Below are positions 17,660-25,973 of a stretch of 64,000 nt of DNA, piece by piece. This stretch comes from Candidatus Scatomonas merdigallinarum (GTDB lineage: Bacteria; Bacillota; Clostridia; Lachnospirales; Lachnospiraceae): NCBI GenBank assembly GCA_018716305.1, contig DVKB01000003.1:1-64000 (forward strand), written 5' to 3'. The translations under genes and the position numbers were made by a program. The notes beneath the pieces were generated by a model, which made no database searches, had not been told where the DNA came from, and worked only from the letters and a program-made list of their open reading frames with translations. Position 1 is the stretch's first letter. Every line of letters begins with the position of its first letter.

Positions 17660-18281
17660 AGGCGGGTGTCCCGTCAGAGGCGGCTGAAATGGATCCCTGA
17701 TGGGCTTTGAGAATTTCTCTGCAAACCGCCAGCCCCAGGCCGGTGCCTTCCTTTTTATGAGTCACCAGAGGCTCAAAAAGCGTGGGAAGAAATTCCCGGG
17801 GAATGGAAGGGCCGCTGTCTGTTACTCGGATGAAAATCTGCTGCTCTTCTTCCCAGGCAGATACAGAGATAACGCCGCCCTCCGGCATAGCTTCCTCCGC
17901 GTTGCGGAACAGATTATAAAAAACCTGCCGTATTTTATTTTGATCCAGAGAAAGAACGGGAAGAGCCTCCGGCAAATCCAGGCGCAGAGAGATATTTCTT
18001 TCGGAGAGAACGGCCGCGGCGGAAGATGCCGCCTCCCGAAGGAGCCGGCACAGATCGGTGGGCTCTCTGTGAAGTCTGTCCGCATTGTTAAAATGGGACA
18101 TATCATCCAGCAGCTGCCGGAGCAGCCCCATATTCTCCTGAATGTTCCGGTAATATAGGCTGGATGCTATTTCCGGATGTTCCCGGCGCAGCAGCTGCAG
18201 AAAACTGCTGATCAAAGCCACGGGATTGCGGATTTCATGGGAGAATTTTGACAGCAGCAGGCGGTAATTCTGAGCGTTCAT
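17634..18281 (-). CDS. Orphan cytoplasmic histidine kinase
   Basis: A compact kinase of 215 residues with no sensor domain and no membrane helix. The phosphoacceptor is His15 in KFSHEIRNPVAL, followed by the dimer helix. The ATP-binding domain shows NLFRNAEEAM (N box), VTDSGPSIP (G1), FEPLVTHKKEGTGLGL (F and G2 boxes). The family resembles sporulation-type kinases. I set the start at ATG 18281 because AGGAAAGGGGG precedes it and the promoter at 18303-18331 would start transcription near 18296, downstream of any longer start. No response regulator is nearby. Confidence 0.85.
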   Translation of the reverse strand: MNAQNYRLLLSKFSHEIRNPVALISSFLQLLRREHPEIASSLYYRNIQENMGLLRQLLDDMSHFNNADRLHREPTDLCRLLREAASSAAAVLSERNISLRLDLPEALPVLSLDQNKIRQVFYNLFRNAEEAMPEGGVISVSAWEEEQQIFIRVTDSGPSIPREFLPTLFEPLVTHKKEGTGLGLAVCREILKAHQGSISAASDGTPAFTIALSVN

Positions 18282-18302
18282 GGCAGCCCCCTTTCCTGAA
18301 AA

Positions 18303-18331
18303 AGTGTAGCATGGGGATTTTCCGTTTGCAA
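18303..18331 (-). promoter_or_regulatory. Promoter of the histidine kinase
   Basis: On the minus strand TTGCAA (18331-18326), a 17-base spacer and TACACT (18308-18303). A second TTGCAA at 18343-18348 and TTGACA at 18362-18367 nearby may belong to the divergent HIT gene. Confidence 0.55.
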
Positions 18332-18460
18332 CGAAAAAAGTGTTGCAAATTGCGACGGGATTTGACACAATAAAGAAGATCCCTGGGCTGACAGAAAACT
18401 GCGCCGTATTCGGATGAGTCAGCTGAGGGATTTCCATATTTTTTAAGGAGGTAACAGACA

Positions 18461-18871
18461 ATGGATTGTATCTTTTGCAAAATTGCCGCGGGGGAGATTC
18501 CCTCTGCCACCCTGTATGAGGACGAAGATTTCAGAGTCATCCTGGATCTGGGGCCGGCTGCCAGAGGGCACGCGCTGATCCTTCCCAAAGCACATTACGC
18601 GGATCTCTGTGAGATACCGGAGGAACTGGCTGCCAAGGCTATGATTCTGGCAAAAAAGATCGTTTCCGCAGGACGGAAGGCCCTGCGCTGCGATGGCTAT
18701 AATATTGTCCAGAATAACGGAGAGGCCGCGGGACAGACAGTGTTCCATTTCCATATACATGTTATTCCCAGATATACAGGGGACAACGCAGGGGTGACCT
18801 GGACCCCGGGAACCCTGACGGAGGAAGACAGACAGGAGATTACGGCGTGTATGCGAGAAGCGCTGAAATAG
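18461..18871 (+). CDS. HIT-family nucleotide hydrolase
   Basis: A 136-residue histidine triad protein. The catalytic triad HFHIHVIP is at residues 96-103, and the N-terminal CIFCKIAAGEIP is typical of the Hit/HinT group, which hydrolyse or transfer nucleotides from phosphoramidates and dinucleotides. The start follows TAAGGAGG. The ECF sigma factor begins 22 bases after its stop and may share the transcript. Confidence 0.95.
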   Translation: MDCIFCKIAAGEIPSATLYEDEDFRVILDLGPAARGHALILPKAHYADLCEIPEELAAKAMILAKKIVSAGRKALRCDGYNIVQNNGEAAGQTVFHFHIHVIPRYTGDNAGVTWTPGTLTEEDRQEITACMREALK

Positions 18872-18893
18872 TTCCGGAACGGGAAGTGCAGGT

Positions 18894-19415
18894 ATGAAAA
18901 TTTCGGACTTTGACCGCGTTTACCAGAAGTATGTGGATCTGGTTCACTACGCCGCATACAGTATGGTAAGAGATTATCATCTGGCACAGGATGTCTGCCA
19001 GGAGGTATTTATAAAAATGTACAGGGCCATCGACGGACTGGACGAGAAGAGCATCAAAGGCTGGCTGCTGGTAGTATCCAGGCTGACAGCCATCGATGCT
19101 CTGAGAAAACGGACCAGGCGGAGAGAAGCAAATCCGGATCCGGAGGAAAAGGATACATATCATGAGCCTTACACTCCGGACCGGATCCTGGACGATTTCC
19201 TCCTGAGAGAATTTGCCGGCAATCTCTTTCTGGCTCTGTACGAAAAGAACAAAGAGTGGTACGAGATCGTCATGCGGCTGGATGTGGAAGGCGCTCCCAC
19301 AGCGGAAGTGGCACAGGAACTTGGGCTCTCCATCAATCATCTGCGGGTCAAGCATCACCGTGCCAGAGCCTGGCTGCGGGAACATTTCGGAAAAGAACTG
19401 AGGGAACTGCTTTAG
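18894..19415 (+). CDS. ECF-type RNA polymerase sigma factor
   Basis: A 173-residue sigma-70 family protein. Region 2 is visible at about 6-75 (DYHLAQDVCQEVFIKMYRAID, with the typical WLLVVSRLTAIDALRK end) and region 4 at about 120-170 (TAEVAQELGLSINHLRVKHHRARAWL). It would direct transcription of a small regulon. No adjacent anti-sigma gene follows directly: murG lies next on the other strand, and the DUF4367 gene at 20587 is the nearest candidate. The two stop codons of this gene and murG overlap at 19412-19415. Confidence 0.88.
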   Translation: MKISDFDRVYQKYVDLVHYAAYSMVRDYHLAQDVCQEVFIKMYRAIDGLDEKSIKGWLLVVSRLTAIDALRKRTRRREANPDPEEKDTYHEPYTPDRILDDFLLREFAGNLFLALYEKNKEWYEIVMRLDVEGAPTAEVAQELGLSINHLRVKHHRARAWLREHFGKELRELL

Positions 19416-20482
19416 CCTTTTCGCTCACACTCCTGGATCAGGGAGAGGATTTTTGAGATAGAATCTATCTGGTGGCTGGCTTTCATGGCAGCAATGTAGG
19501 TCTCCCGGTTTTCATACAGCTGATGAATGGAGGAGAGCAGGGATTCGCCGGTGAGTTCCTCTTCTTCCAGAACCATACTGAAGCCCTGTTTTTCGAAAGA
19601 GCGGGCATTCAGGATCTGATCGCCTCTGCTGGCCTTGGCGGACAGGGGAATCAGAAGATTGGGCTTTGCCAGCGCGCTGATCTCGCAGATCGCGTTGGCG
19701 CCGGCCCGGGAAATCACCAGATCCGCCAGGGCAAAGAGATCCGCCAGTTCTTTTTTGATGTATTCATACTGCACATATCCCTCTGTGTGATCCAGGGATG
19801 GATCCAGCTTGTCTTTGCCGCAGAGGTGGATTACCTGGAAGGTTTTCAGCAGTTCCGGAAGGATTTCCCGGACCGCGTCGTTGACTGCCACAGATCCCAG
19901 ACTTCCGCCGATTACCAGAATCACCGGTTTATTGGCGGTAAATCCGCAGAAGTTCAGGGCTGCCAGTTTACTGCCCCGGAGAAGTTCTTCCCGGATGGGC
20001 GTTCCTGTGACAACTGCCTTGTCAGCCGGAAGGCTGGAGACAGTTTCAGGAAAATTGCAGCAGACTCTGGCAGCGGAGGGAATACAGAGGCGGTTTGCCA
20101 GACCGGGGGTCATGTCCGATTCATGGATGATTACCGGGATTTTACGGCTTTTTGCTGCCAATACTACGGGAACGGCCACAAAGCCTCCCTTGGAGAAAAT
20201 GATATTGGGATTCAGATCCCGGAGAATTTTTTTGGCTTCGCTGATTCCCTTCAGTACCCGGAAGGGATCCGAGAGATTTTTAAGGTTCAGGTAGCGGCGA
20301 AGCTTTCCGGAGGAAATTCCGTAGTAGGGAATATCCATATCTTCAATTAGTTTTTTTTCAATCCCATCGCGGGAGCCGATGTAGGAAATCTGATAGCCCA
20401 GTTCCTGAAGTTTCGGTATCAGAGCGATATTAGGGGTTACATGGCCGGCAGTACCGCCGCCGGTGAGCACTATATGTTTCAT
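19412..20482 (-). CDS. murG: MurG glycosyltransferase (lipid II synthesis)
   Basis: Transfers N-acetylglucosamine from UDP-GlcNAc to lipid I to form lipid II at the inner face of the membrane. The 356-residue protein shows the N-terminal loop GGGTAGHVTPN, the second glycine loop GGSLGSVAVND and the acceptor region SRAGANAICEI with PLSAKASRGDQ. The ATG 20482 is chosen because a perfect AGGAGG lies seven bases upstream; a longer in-frame start would include that site. It stands alone, outside a division cluster. Confidence 0.93.
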   Translation of the reverse strand: MKHIVLTGGGTAGHVTPNIALIPKLQELGYQISYIGSRDGIEKKLIEDMDIPYYGISSGKLRRYLNLKNLSDPFRVLKGISEAKKILRDLNPNIIFSKGGFVAVPVVLAAKSRKIPVIIHESDMTPGLANRLCIPSAARVCCNFPETVSSLPADKAVVTGTPIREELLRGSKLAALNFCGFTANKPVILVIGGSLGSVAVNDAVREILPELLKTFQVIHLCGKDKLDPSLDHTEGYVQYEYIKKELADLFALADLVISRAGANAICEISALAKPNLLIPLSAKASRGDQILNARSFEKQGFSMVLEEEELTGESLLSSIHQLYENRETYIAAMKASHQIDSISKILSLIQECERKG

Positions 20483-20519
20483 GAAAATTCCTCCTGTCAT
20501 GGGGATAGATTATGATGAT

Positions 20520-20548
20520 ATTATTAGTCCTGTAAGGCGAAAAGTCAA
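20520..20548 (-). promoter_or_regulatory. Promoter of murG
   Basis: On the minus strand TTGACT (20548-20543), a 17-base spacer and AATAAT (20525-20520). Confidence 0.55.
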
Positions 20549-20586
20549 GGCATTATCCGGGCAGGAAAACAGCAAAGGGAGCAGGG

Positions 20587-21438
20587 ATGAGCAAGAAAAA
20601 AGAGAAAGAGTGGAAACAGCGGCTGACAGCGGCTATGAACGCGGAAGCAGAGGAGATCGAGAAACAGGCGGAACCCTTCCATGCCGTACTTTCTGAAGAA
20701 AAAAAGGCAGAAATTTATCAGAATATTATGGAGAAAATTCAGGAGGACGAAAAAACCTCCAGTGCGGCAGATCCGCTTTCGGAGAAAAAAGCGGCAGGGG
20801 CGGAAGAACTGTCTTCCAGCCGGAAAACTGCTTGCAGAAAAAGTTTCTGGCGCCAGCCCCTGAAGCTGACCGGAGTGCTGGCGGCAGCGGTGGTGCTGAT
20901 CTTCAGTATGACACTGACCAGTGAGGGGAACCGGATGTATTGGCTGGGGAGGTGGCAGTCTTTGTTTGAAGGCAGTGAGACAGAGAAAAGTGACAATGGC
21001 GGAGACAACATAGTGGTGGAGACATCAGAGCAGGAGGCAAGGGAACAGGCCTGGGAAGAATTGGGGATTGCGATGCCGGAGTTTTATTATGTGCCGGCGG
21101 GGATGCGTTTTGTTAAGGCTACAATAGACACTGTACGTAAAAGCATAGTGTTTCAGTATGGATTTAAAAAAAGTTATATATATTTAACAGCCTCAAAAAA
21201 CGATGTAGATGCAGTAGTCCAAAGCGATAATCCGAACGGGGAATATGTAGAAAATATTCACGCCGGCGTGCAGGGGGAGGAGGTGCAGATACGGGTATCA
21301 AAAGATAGTTCAGGCGGTGAATCATATAAAAGGTATTTAGGAAAATGGGTTTATCAAAATTGTACGTATGAAATTAGCGGTATAAGTGAAAGAGATGTAT
21401 TAATAGAGATTTTGCGAAATATGCAGTTCTCACAGTAA
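20587..21438 (+). CDS. DUF4367-type membrane protein, possible anti-sigma factor
   Basis: This 283-residue protein has a charged cytoplasmic part (1-88), one membrane helix (about 93-112, LTGVLAAAVVLIFSMTLTS) and an outer domain. The outer part (about 150-283) fits the DUF4367 pattern: MPEFYYVPAGMRFVKA, then beta segments and a C-terminal LIEILRNMQF. Such proteins are often partners of ECF sigma factors. The start follows AAAGGGAGCAGG. The second half is visibly AT-richer than the first, with rarer codons, and marks the start of an AT-rich patch to about 22470. Confidence 0.65.
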   Translation: MSKKKEKEWKQRLTAAMNAEAEEIEKQAEPFHAVLSEEKKAEIYQNIMEKIQEDEKTSSAADPLSEKKAAGAEELSSSRKTACRKSFWRQPLKLTGVLAAAVVLIFSMTLTSEGNRMYWLGRWQSLFEGSETEKSDNGGDNIVVETSEQEAREQAWEELGIAMPEFYYVPAGMRFVKATIDTVRKSIVFQYGFKKSYIYLTASKNDVDAVVQSDNPNGEYVENIHAGVQGEEVQIRVSKDSSGGESYKRYLGKWVYQNCTYEISGISERDVLIEILRNMQFSQ

Positions 21439-21491
21439 TACTTTAGAATCACTGTCGAATTTTTTTGAAAAACGGAAAGGAAAAACAGGGA

Positions 21492-21965
21492 ATGAGAAAA
21501 TTTTTCAAAAAAATTGCAGGGATTGTCGTAGGAATTTCAAGCGTAACCTTTTTGGTGATGCCTGTTATGGCAGAAACAAGCGATAGGGGTACTATCAATA
21601 CTGAAGCAACAGGTGTGGTAGAAGATACCTATATTCCAAGAACAAGGGGAAGAGTTTTTGTCAGAGGATTTATTCAGCTGACGGATTTGGACGGAAAAGC
21701 GGGAATTTATGGGGAGACATTGGCAGCGATAGACGCTGACGAAGTGGGATTATATTTATATCTGGAAAAATATGATGGGGACAGTTTTAGTACATATGAT
21801 TATTGGAAAACAGTTGAGTATAATGATAGTATGAATGTAAAAGGATACACCATTTCCGTCCCCCAGGGCTATTACTACCGTCTCCGGGGTTTCCACTACG
21901 TTGATGCCGATGGCATCTATGAAAATGGAAGCACCATGACAGACGGGCTGAAAATCCCCCAGTAA
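21492..21965 (+). CDS. Small secreted protein, function unknown
   Basis: This 157-residue protein has a clear signal peptide (basic MRKFFKK, hydrophobic core, cleavage likely after VMAE or MA near residue 28). The mature part is rich in beta-forming and aromatic residues and has no cysteine. I chose ATG 21492 rather than the upstream TTG 21465 because GGAAAGGAAAAACAGGG lies before it. I do not recognise the family. The gene is AT-rich and follows the DUF4367 gene by 53 bases, so the pair may be co-transcribed. Confidence 0.6.
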   Translation: MRKFFKKIAGIVVGISSVTFLVMPVMAETSDRGTINTEATGVVEDTYIPRTRGRVFVRGFIQLTDLDGKAGIYGETLAAIDADEVGLYLYLEKYDGDSFSTYDYWKTVEYNDSMNVKGYTISVPQGYYYRLRGFHYVDADGIYENGSTMTDGLKIPQ

Positions 21966-22016
21966 TTTCTCGATTTTCTTTCAATCTATTTTTAATTTCA
22001 ATTCAACAATTCTTAC

Positions 22017-22051
22017 AGGAAGAGCTGCCGTTTGAGGCGGCGGCTCTTCCT
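22017..22051 (+). terminator. Terminator-like hairpin after the secreted protein
   Basis: AGGAAGAGCTGCCG (22017-22030) pairs with CGGCGGCTCTTCCT (22038-22051) over 14 positions with one G-T pair and a 7-base loop. No clear T-run follows, so it could be a weak terminator or an mRNA-stabilising structure. Confidence 0.5.
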
Positions 22052-22273
22052 CAGATCTCAGAGGTTTCTCAGTTGTTTACTCTATTAATTTTTGAAGAAA
22101 AGCGGCGGTTTCATCGGCGCTGCACAAAAGCTCGCTTTCCTCCGGGGCAGAGGTTTCTGGAGAACGCACAAATATCCGAATTTCAGAAAATACTGCGGAC
22201 GGTTTCCGGTAATAGCAGTCTTGATTTTCGGAACGTATCTGCGGGGAGTTATCAAACTGCCGAAGGGAATAAA

Positions 22274-22465
22274 ATGAAAGCTGCTGAAATGCGACCCCAT
22301 ATTATCGAAACAGCGCGAGGATTCGTATTAGCAGCCGACGCTGAAAAAAGGAATCATCTGTTTCAGACACTGCAAATTATAATTGTGCCGGGAGCGGTTG
22401 AAAAAGTTAGCATTATGAATACAGATTGTATGGCAGATGAAGAATTTGAATTTCATTTAGGTTAG
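22274..22465 (+). CDS. Possible small protein, 63 residues
   Basis: The 506-base stretch between the secreted protein and the phosphatase holds one plausible small gene. ATG 22274 lies six bases after AAGGGA, and the frame runs to 22465, six bases before the phosphatase. The product is acidic near the C-terminus and has no signal or membrane helix. The same frame is open from 22073, but that part has no ribosome site and an atypical composition. It could be a degraded gene rather than a real one. Confidence 0.35.
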   Translation: MKAAEMRPHIIETARGFVLAADAEKRNHLFQTLQIIIVPGAVEKVSIMNTDCMADEEFEFHLG

Positions 22466-22471
22466 GAGAGA

Positions 22472-23239
22472 ATGAATTATTTAACAGCGGTACATACAGA
22501 CGTAGGAATTAGAAAAAGCACAAATCAGGATTCAGTGTACGTGGAGACTGCCGATACGGATCACGGGGAAGTGGCCATGGCAGTGGTCTGCGACGGAATG
22601 GGCGGCCTCGCGAAAGGCGAGGTCGCCAGTGCCGTCCTGATCCGGGATTTTGTTCAATGGTTTCACTGCCAGTTTCCGGCCATGCTGTACGGTGGTATTG
22701 AGGCGGACACTCTCCGCAAAAGCTGGGAAGAAGTGATCCGCAAGGCCAATACCCGCATTGCCGGATATGGAAGAAAAAAGGGAGTCAGCTTGGGAACCAC
22801 GGTGGTGGCGGTCCTTCTGGTAAACGGAGTCTACTATATTATCAACGTCGGGGATTCCAGGACGTACCTGATCAGCGATTCCATCGTTCAGCTGACCCGG
22901 GATCAGACGGTGGTACAGCGGGAAATGGAGATGGGACGCATGACTCCGGAAGAAGCCAGGGTCAGCCCCCAGAGGAATGTGCTTCTGCAGTGTGTGGGAG
23001 CCAGCGGTGTGATCGCCCCGGATTTTTATGTGGGAGAATACAAAAGAGACCAGGTATTTATGCTCTGCTCGGACGGCTTCCGCCATGTGATCTCTCCATC
23101 GGAATTTTATGAGAGGCTGAATCCCTTCCGCATGCGGACAGAGCGGAGTATGCAGGAGAACGCGGTTTATTTTACAGAACTAAACAAGGCGAGAAACGAA
23201 AGCGACAACATTTCCGTTGTGCTGATACGCGCCTGCTGA
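22472..23239 (+). CDS. PP2C-family Ser/Thr protein phosphatase
   Basis: A 255-residue cytoplasmic metal-dependent phosphatase. The PP2C motifs appear in order: TNQDS near the N-terminus, VVCDGMGGLAKGEVAS with two metal-binding aspartate/glycine positions, GTTVVAVLL, NVGDSRTYL, CSDGFRHVIS and ESDNISVVLI. It would reverse phosphorylation made by the kinase that starts 10 bases after its stop. The start follows TTAGGAGAGA. With the kinase, two small membrane proteins and the giant surface protein it forms a compact unit. Confidence 0.93.
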   Translation: MNYLTAVHTDVGIRKSTNQDSVYVETADTDHGEVAMAVVCDGMGGLAKGEVASAVLIRDFVQWFHCQFPAMLYGGIEADTLRKSWEEVIRKANTRIAGYGRKKGVSLGTTVVAVLLVNGVYYIINVGDSRTYLISDSIVQLTRDQTVVQREMEMGRMTPEEARVSPQRNVLLQCVGASGVIAPDFYVGEYKRDQVFMLCSDGFRHVISPSEFYERLNPFRMRTERSMQENAVYFTELNKARNESDNISVVLIRAC

Positions 23240-23249
23240 GGGGGCTGAC

Positions 23250-25040
23250 ATGCTGCAGATAGGATCAATTATAGACGGAAAATATAAAATACTGAATAAA
23301 ATCGGGCAGGGCGGTATGAGCGTTGTCTATCTCGCGATGAATGAAAGGGCCAATAAACAGTGGGCCATCAAAGAGGTGCGGAAGGACGGTGTTCAGAATT
23401 TTGAGGTGGTAAAGCAGGGGCTGATCGCTGAGACGGATCTTCTGAAAAAGCTGAACCATCCCAATCTGCCCAGCATCATTGACGTGATTGACGGGGACGG
23501 AACCTTTCTCATTGTTATGGACTATATCGAGGGAAAGTCCCTCAACAGCATTCTGCAGGAGCAGGGCGCCCAGAAGCAGGAAGATGTAGTAGAGTGGGCA
23601 AAACAACTCTGCGATGTTCTGGGATATCTTCATTCACGGAAGCCGCCCATCATCTATCGGGATATGAAGCCCGCGAATGTTATGCTGAAACCGGATGGGA
23701 GGGTTATGCTGATTGATTTCGGCATTGCCAGAGAGTTTAAAGAGAACCGTGTGGCGGATACAGTCTGCCTGGGAACCCGGGGTTACGCGGCGCCGGAACA
23801 GTACGGCGGACACGGCCAGACGGATGGCAGGACGGATATTTACTGTCTGGGAGCGACTTTGTATCATCTGCTGACAGGACATAATCCCAGCGAACCGCCC
23901 TTTGAAATGTACCCGATCCGGTATTGGAATCCCAAGCTTTCCTCCGGATTGGAGGAAATTATCCTGAAATGCACCCAGCAGAATCCGGCGGACCGGTATC
24001 AGTCCTGCGCGGAATTGATGTATGATCTGGAACACTATACGGAATTGGATGTTGAGTACAGAAGAGCGCAGACCCGGAAATGGAGAACCTTTCTCACCAC
24101 AGCTTTCCTGGGAACGGCTGCGGGGATTGGCATGGTGGGCTTCCGGACGGCGGAAAATGTTACAACATCCAAAACCTATGACGCATATATCAGCGAGGCG
24201 GAATCCCTGGCGACCACCGACCCCCAGGAGTGCGTGGAATATTTTACCAGCGCCATCGAACTGGCCCCTTCCAGGGGAGAAGCCTATGAGGAACTTTTGA
24301 ATTTCTTTCTCTGGCAGCATAATGAAAACAGCGGAAATGAGAAAAACACGGTCTGCGTGTTTTCTGAAGAAGAGGAGCAGCAGATGCGCCGGATGCTGGG
24401 AATTGTGGGGGACAGCAGCCGCAGCAATGAAGAATATCTGGAAACCAATAAAGAAGCCTATGAAGAATTTGCCTATGATCTGGGCATTGCCTATTTTTAT
24501 TCCTACGAGGGGACCGGAAATAAGGCCGCGGCAAAAAAATGGCTGGGGATTGCCGCTGAAGCCACCCCTACAGAAAAGCTGAACCAGGCCAATATTGAGC
24601 GGGCGGAAAATCTGTACAAGATCGCCAGCTATTACGACAACCTGAATGTGCGGAATCAGGCGGGAGATTCTATGGTATCCTATGCGGATTACTGGCTGGA
24701 TCTCACCCGCATGGCGGATCAGGAGCGGGAGGAGACGGGAAACAACGTCAATAAACTTCTGATCTATAAAGAACTGACTGCCCAGATCTTCAGCAGCGCG
24801 GTAGAGTTCCGGGGAGCGGGGATCACAGAGGATCAGATGAAAGCGGAACTGGACAAAATGGAAGAAAGCCTGGATCAGATGGAGATCATTCATGGCACCG
24901 CCAATGCCGCTTATGAGGAAGAACTGAAGCAGGCGGTATATGAAAATCTGAATATGGCCAGAAATAATCTGGCGGCGGTATTTAATACCGGAAACTTAGA
25001 AGGAGGTGGCCGGGATGCAGCAGATACAGCAGAAGATTGA
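23250..25040 (+). CDS. Membrane Ser/Thr protein kinase with extracellular helical domain
   Basis: The kinase domain (about 10-265) has the GQGGMSVVY loop, Lys41 in WAIKEV, the catalytic loop YRDMKPAN with Asp138, DFG at Asp156 and the APEQY segment. The usual His of HRD is Tyr136, a change seen in some Firmicutes kinases. A membrane helix follows near 280-298. Residues 305-596 form a helical, TPR-like domain with no PASTA repeats, so the signal is unlikely to be muropeptides sensed by PASTA. The last 26 bases overlap the next gene. Confidence 0.92.
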   Translation: MLQIGSIIDGKYKILNKIGQGGMSVVYLAMNERANKQWAIKEVRKDGVQNFEVVKQGLIAETDLLKKLNHPNLPSIIDVIDGDGTFLIVMDYIEGKSLNSILQEQGAQKQEDVVEWAKQLCDVLGYLHSRKPPIIYRDMKPANVMLKPDGRVMLIDFGIAREFKENRVADTVCLGTRGYAAPEQYGGHGQTDGRTDIYCLGATLYHLLTGHNPSEPPFEMYPIRYWNPKLSSGLEEIILKCTQQNPADRYQSCAELMYDLEHYTELDVEYRRAQTRKWRTFLTTAFLGTAAGIGMVGFRTAENVTTSKTYDAYISEAESLATTDPQECVEYFTSAIELAPSRGEAYEELLNFFLWQHNENSGNEKNTVCVFSEEEEQQMRRMLGIVGDSSRSNEEYLETNKEAYEEFAYDLGIAYFYSYEGTGNKAAAKKWLGIAAEATPTEKLNQANIERAENLYKIASYYDNLNVRNQAGDSMVSYADYWLDLTRMADQEREETGNNVNKLLIYKELTAQIFSSAVEFRGAGITEDQMKAELDKMEESLDQMEIIHGTANAAYEEELKQAVYENLNMARNNLAAVFNTGNLEGGGRDAADTAED

Positions 25041-25482
25041 ACTGTTCCACAGCCTGTCTCTGATATGTATGCTTCTCTTTCTGGTGTGTCTGGGACTGTG
25101 TATATTTTTCTTTTTCAAGTTCCGGATCAGGGATATTTTTAACGTGCGGACAGGCCGGTCCATGAAAAGAAAAGTACGTCAGATGGAAGAGCGCAACGCG
25201 CAGACCGGGCGTTTCCGCATACCGGGAACTTCCGGGTCTTTAGGCGGCATCAGCCGCCGCCTGAACCATGTGAGAAAAGTGGAGATGGATCAGCTGATTG
25301 AAAATCCGGCCCAGAAGACGGACCCCATGCAGCCCTTTTCACGGGTTGGCATGGAGGAAACATCCGCGCTGCCGGGGATGGGATATAATATCCGTTCGGC
25401 TCAGGCAGAGGTAGATCAGAGCCATGGGCGGTTTGTTCTGAAAAAAGGAATTCTGCTGACCCATACCAATGAGTTTGTATAA
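25015..25482 (+). CDS. Single-pass membrane protein of the kinase operon
   Basis: A 155-residue protein with one strong N-terminal membrane helix (about 15-38, rich in Leu, Cys and Phe), followed by a basic cytoplasmic tail (for example RSMKRKVRQMEE) and several Ser/Thr that could be kinase targets. The start is ATG 25015, eight bases after a perfect AGGAGG, inside the end of the kinase gene. No known family is recognised. Close linkage suggests it works with the kinase. Confidence 0.65.
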   Translation: MQQIQQKIELFHSLSLICMLLFLVCLGLCIFFFFKFRIRDIFNVRTGRSMKRKVRQMEERNAQTGRFRIPGTSGSLGGISRRLNHVRKVEMDQLIENPAQKTDPMQPFSRVGMEETSALPGMGYNIRSAQAEVDQSHGRFVLKKGILLTHTNEFV

Positions 25483-25497
25483 AGTGAAAGGAAACAT

Positions 25498-25962
25498 ATG
25501 CGAAAAAAATTGAAAAAGCAGCTTTTGATTTCCCTGTGCTGTTTTTCCCTGATTTCCCTGGCGGTTCTGCTGATGCCGCTGGCGGGAGAGAGGGAGACGC
25601 TGACGCAGCGGGGACTGAACTGCGCGGTGGGCATACTGTTCTGGAGCGGGCTGCTGAGCGGGATTTTATCCTGCGTCTTTATCCATAAGAAAAACAGAAA
25701 ATATTTGTCCGTTCATACAGATAAAGGCCGGCGGCCGGCGGCTGTCCGGTTTTTCAGCACCAGAGCCGCTGTCCTTGCGGACAGTGTTCTGATCGTAAGC
25801 CTGATCGGGGTAATCGCGGGAAATATATCGAAACAGTTCCATCCTGCGGCAGAATATATTTTTCTGTTTTTATTTGTGACTGCCCTGTATCTTCACTTTT
25901 TGACCAACAGCAATTTATTCCATCATACATATAGAGCAATCGACTGCAAAAAAAACTGGTAG
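25498..25962 (+). CDS. Multi-pass membrane protein of the kinase operon
   Basis: A 154-residue protein with four hydrophobic helices (about 8-28, 42-62, 90-108, 116-135) joined by short basic loops. The start follows GAAAGG. No family is recognised. It lies 15 bases after one gene and 12 bases before the giant surface protein gene, so all are probably read together. Confidence 0.6.
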   Translation: MRKKLKKQLLISLCCFSLISLAVLLMPLAGERETLTQRGLNCAVGILFWSGLLSGILSCVFIHKKNRKYLSVHTDKGRRPAAVRFFSTRAAVLADSVLIVSLIGVIAGNISKQFHPAAEYIFLFLFVTALYLHFLTNSNLFHHTYRAIDCKKNW

Positions 25963-25973
25963 GAGGAAAAAGA

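Noticed and set aside
18894-21438. ECF sigma factor and DUF4367 protein as a sigma/anti-sigma pair
   Set aside because: murG lies between them on the other strand, so they are not one operon. I keep the link only as a possibility.
22073-22273. Longer version of the small protein at 22274
   Set aside because: There is no ribosome site, the composition is not protein-like, and it starts just after a hairpin. Even the short version is uncertain.
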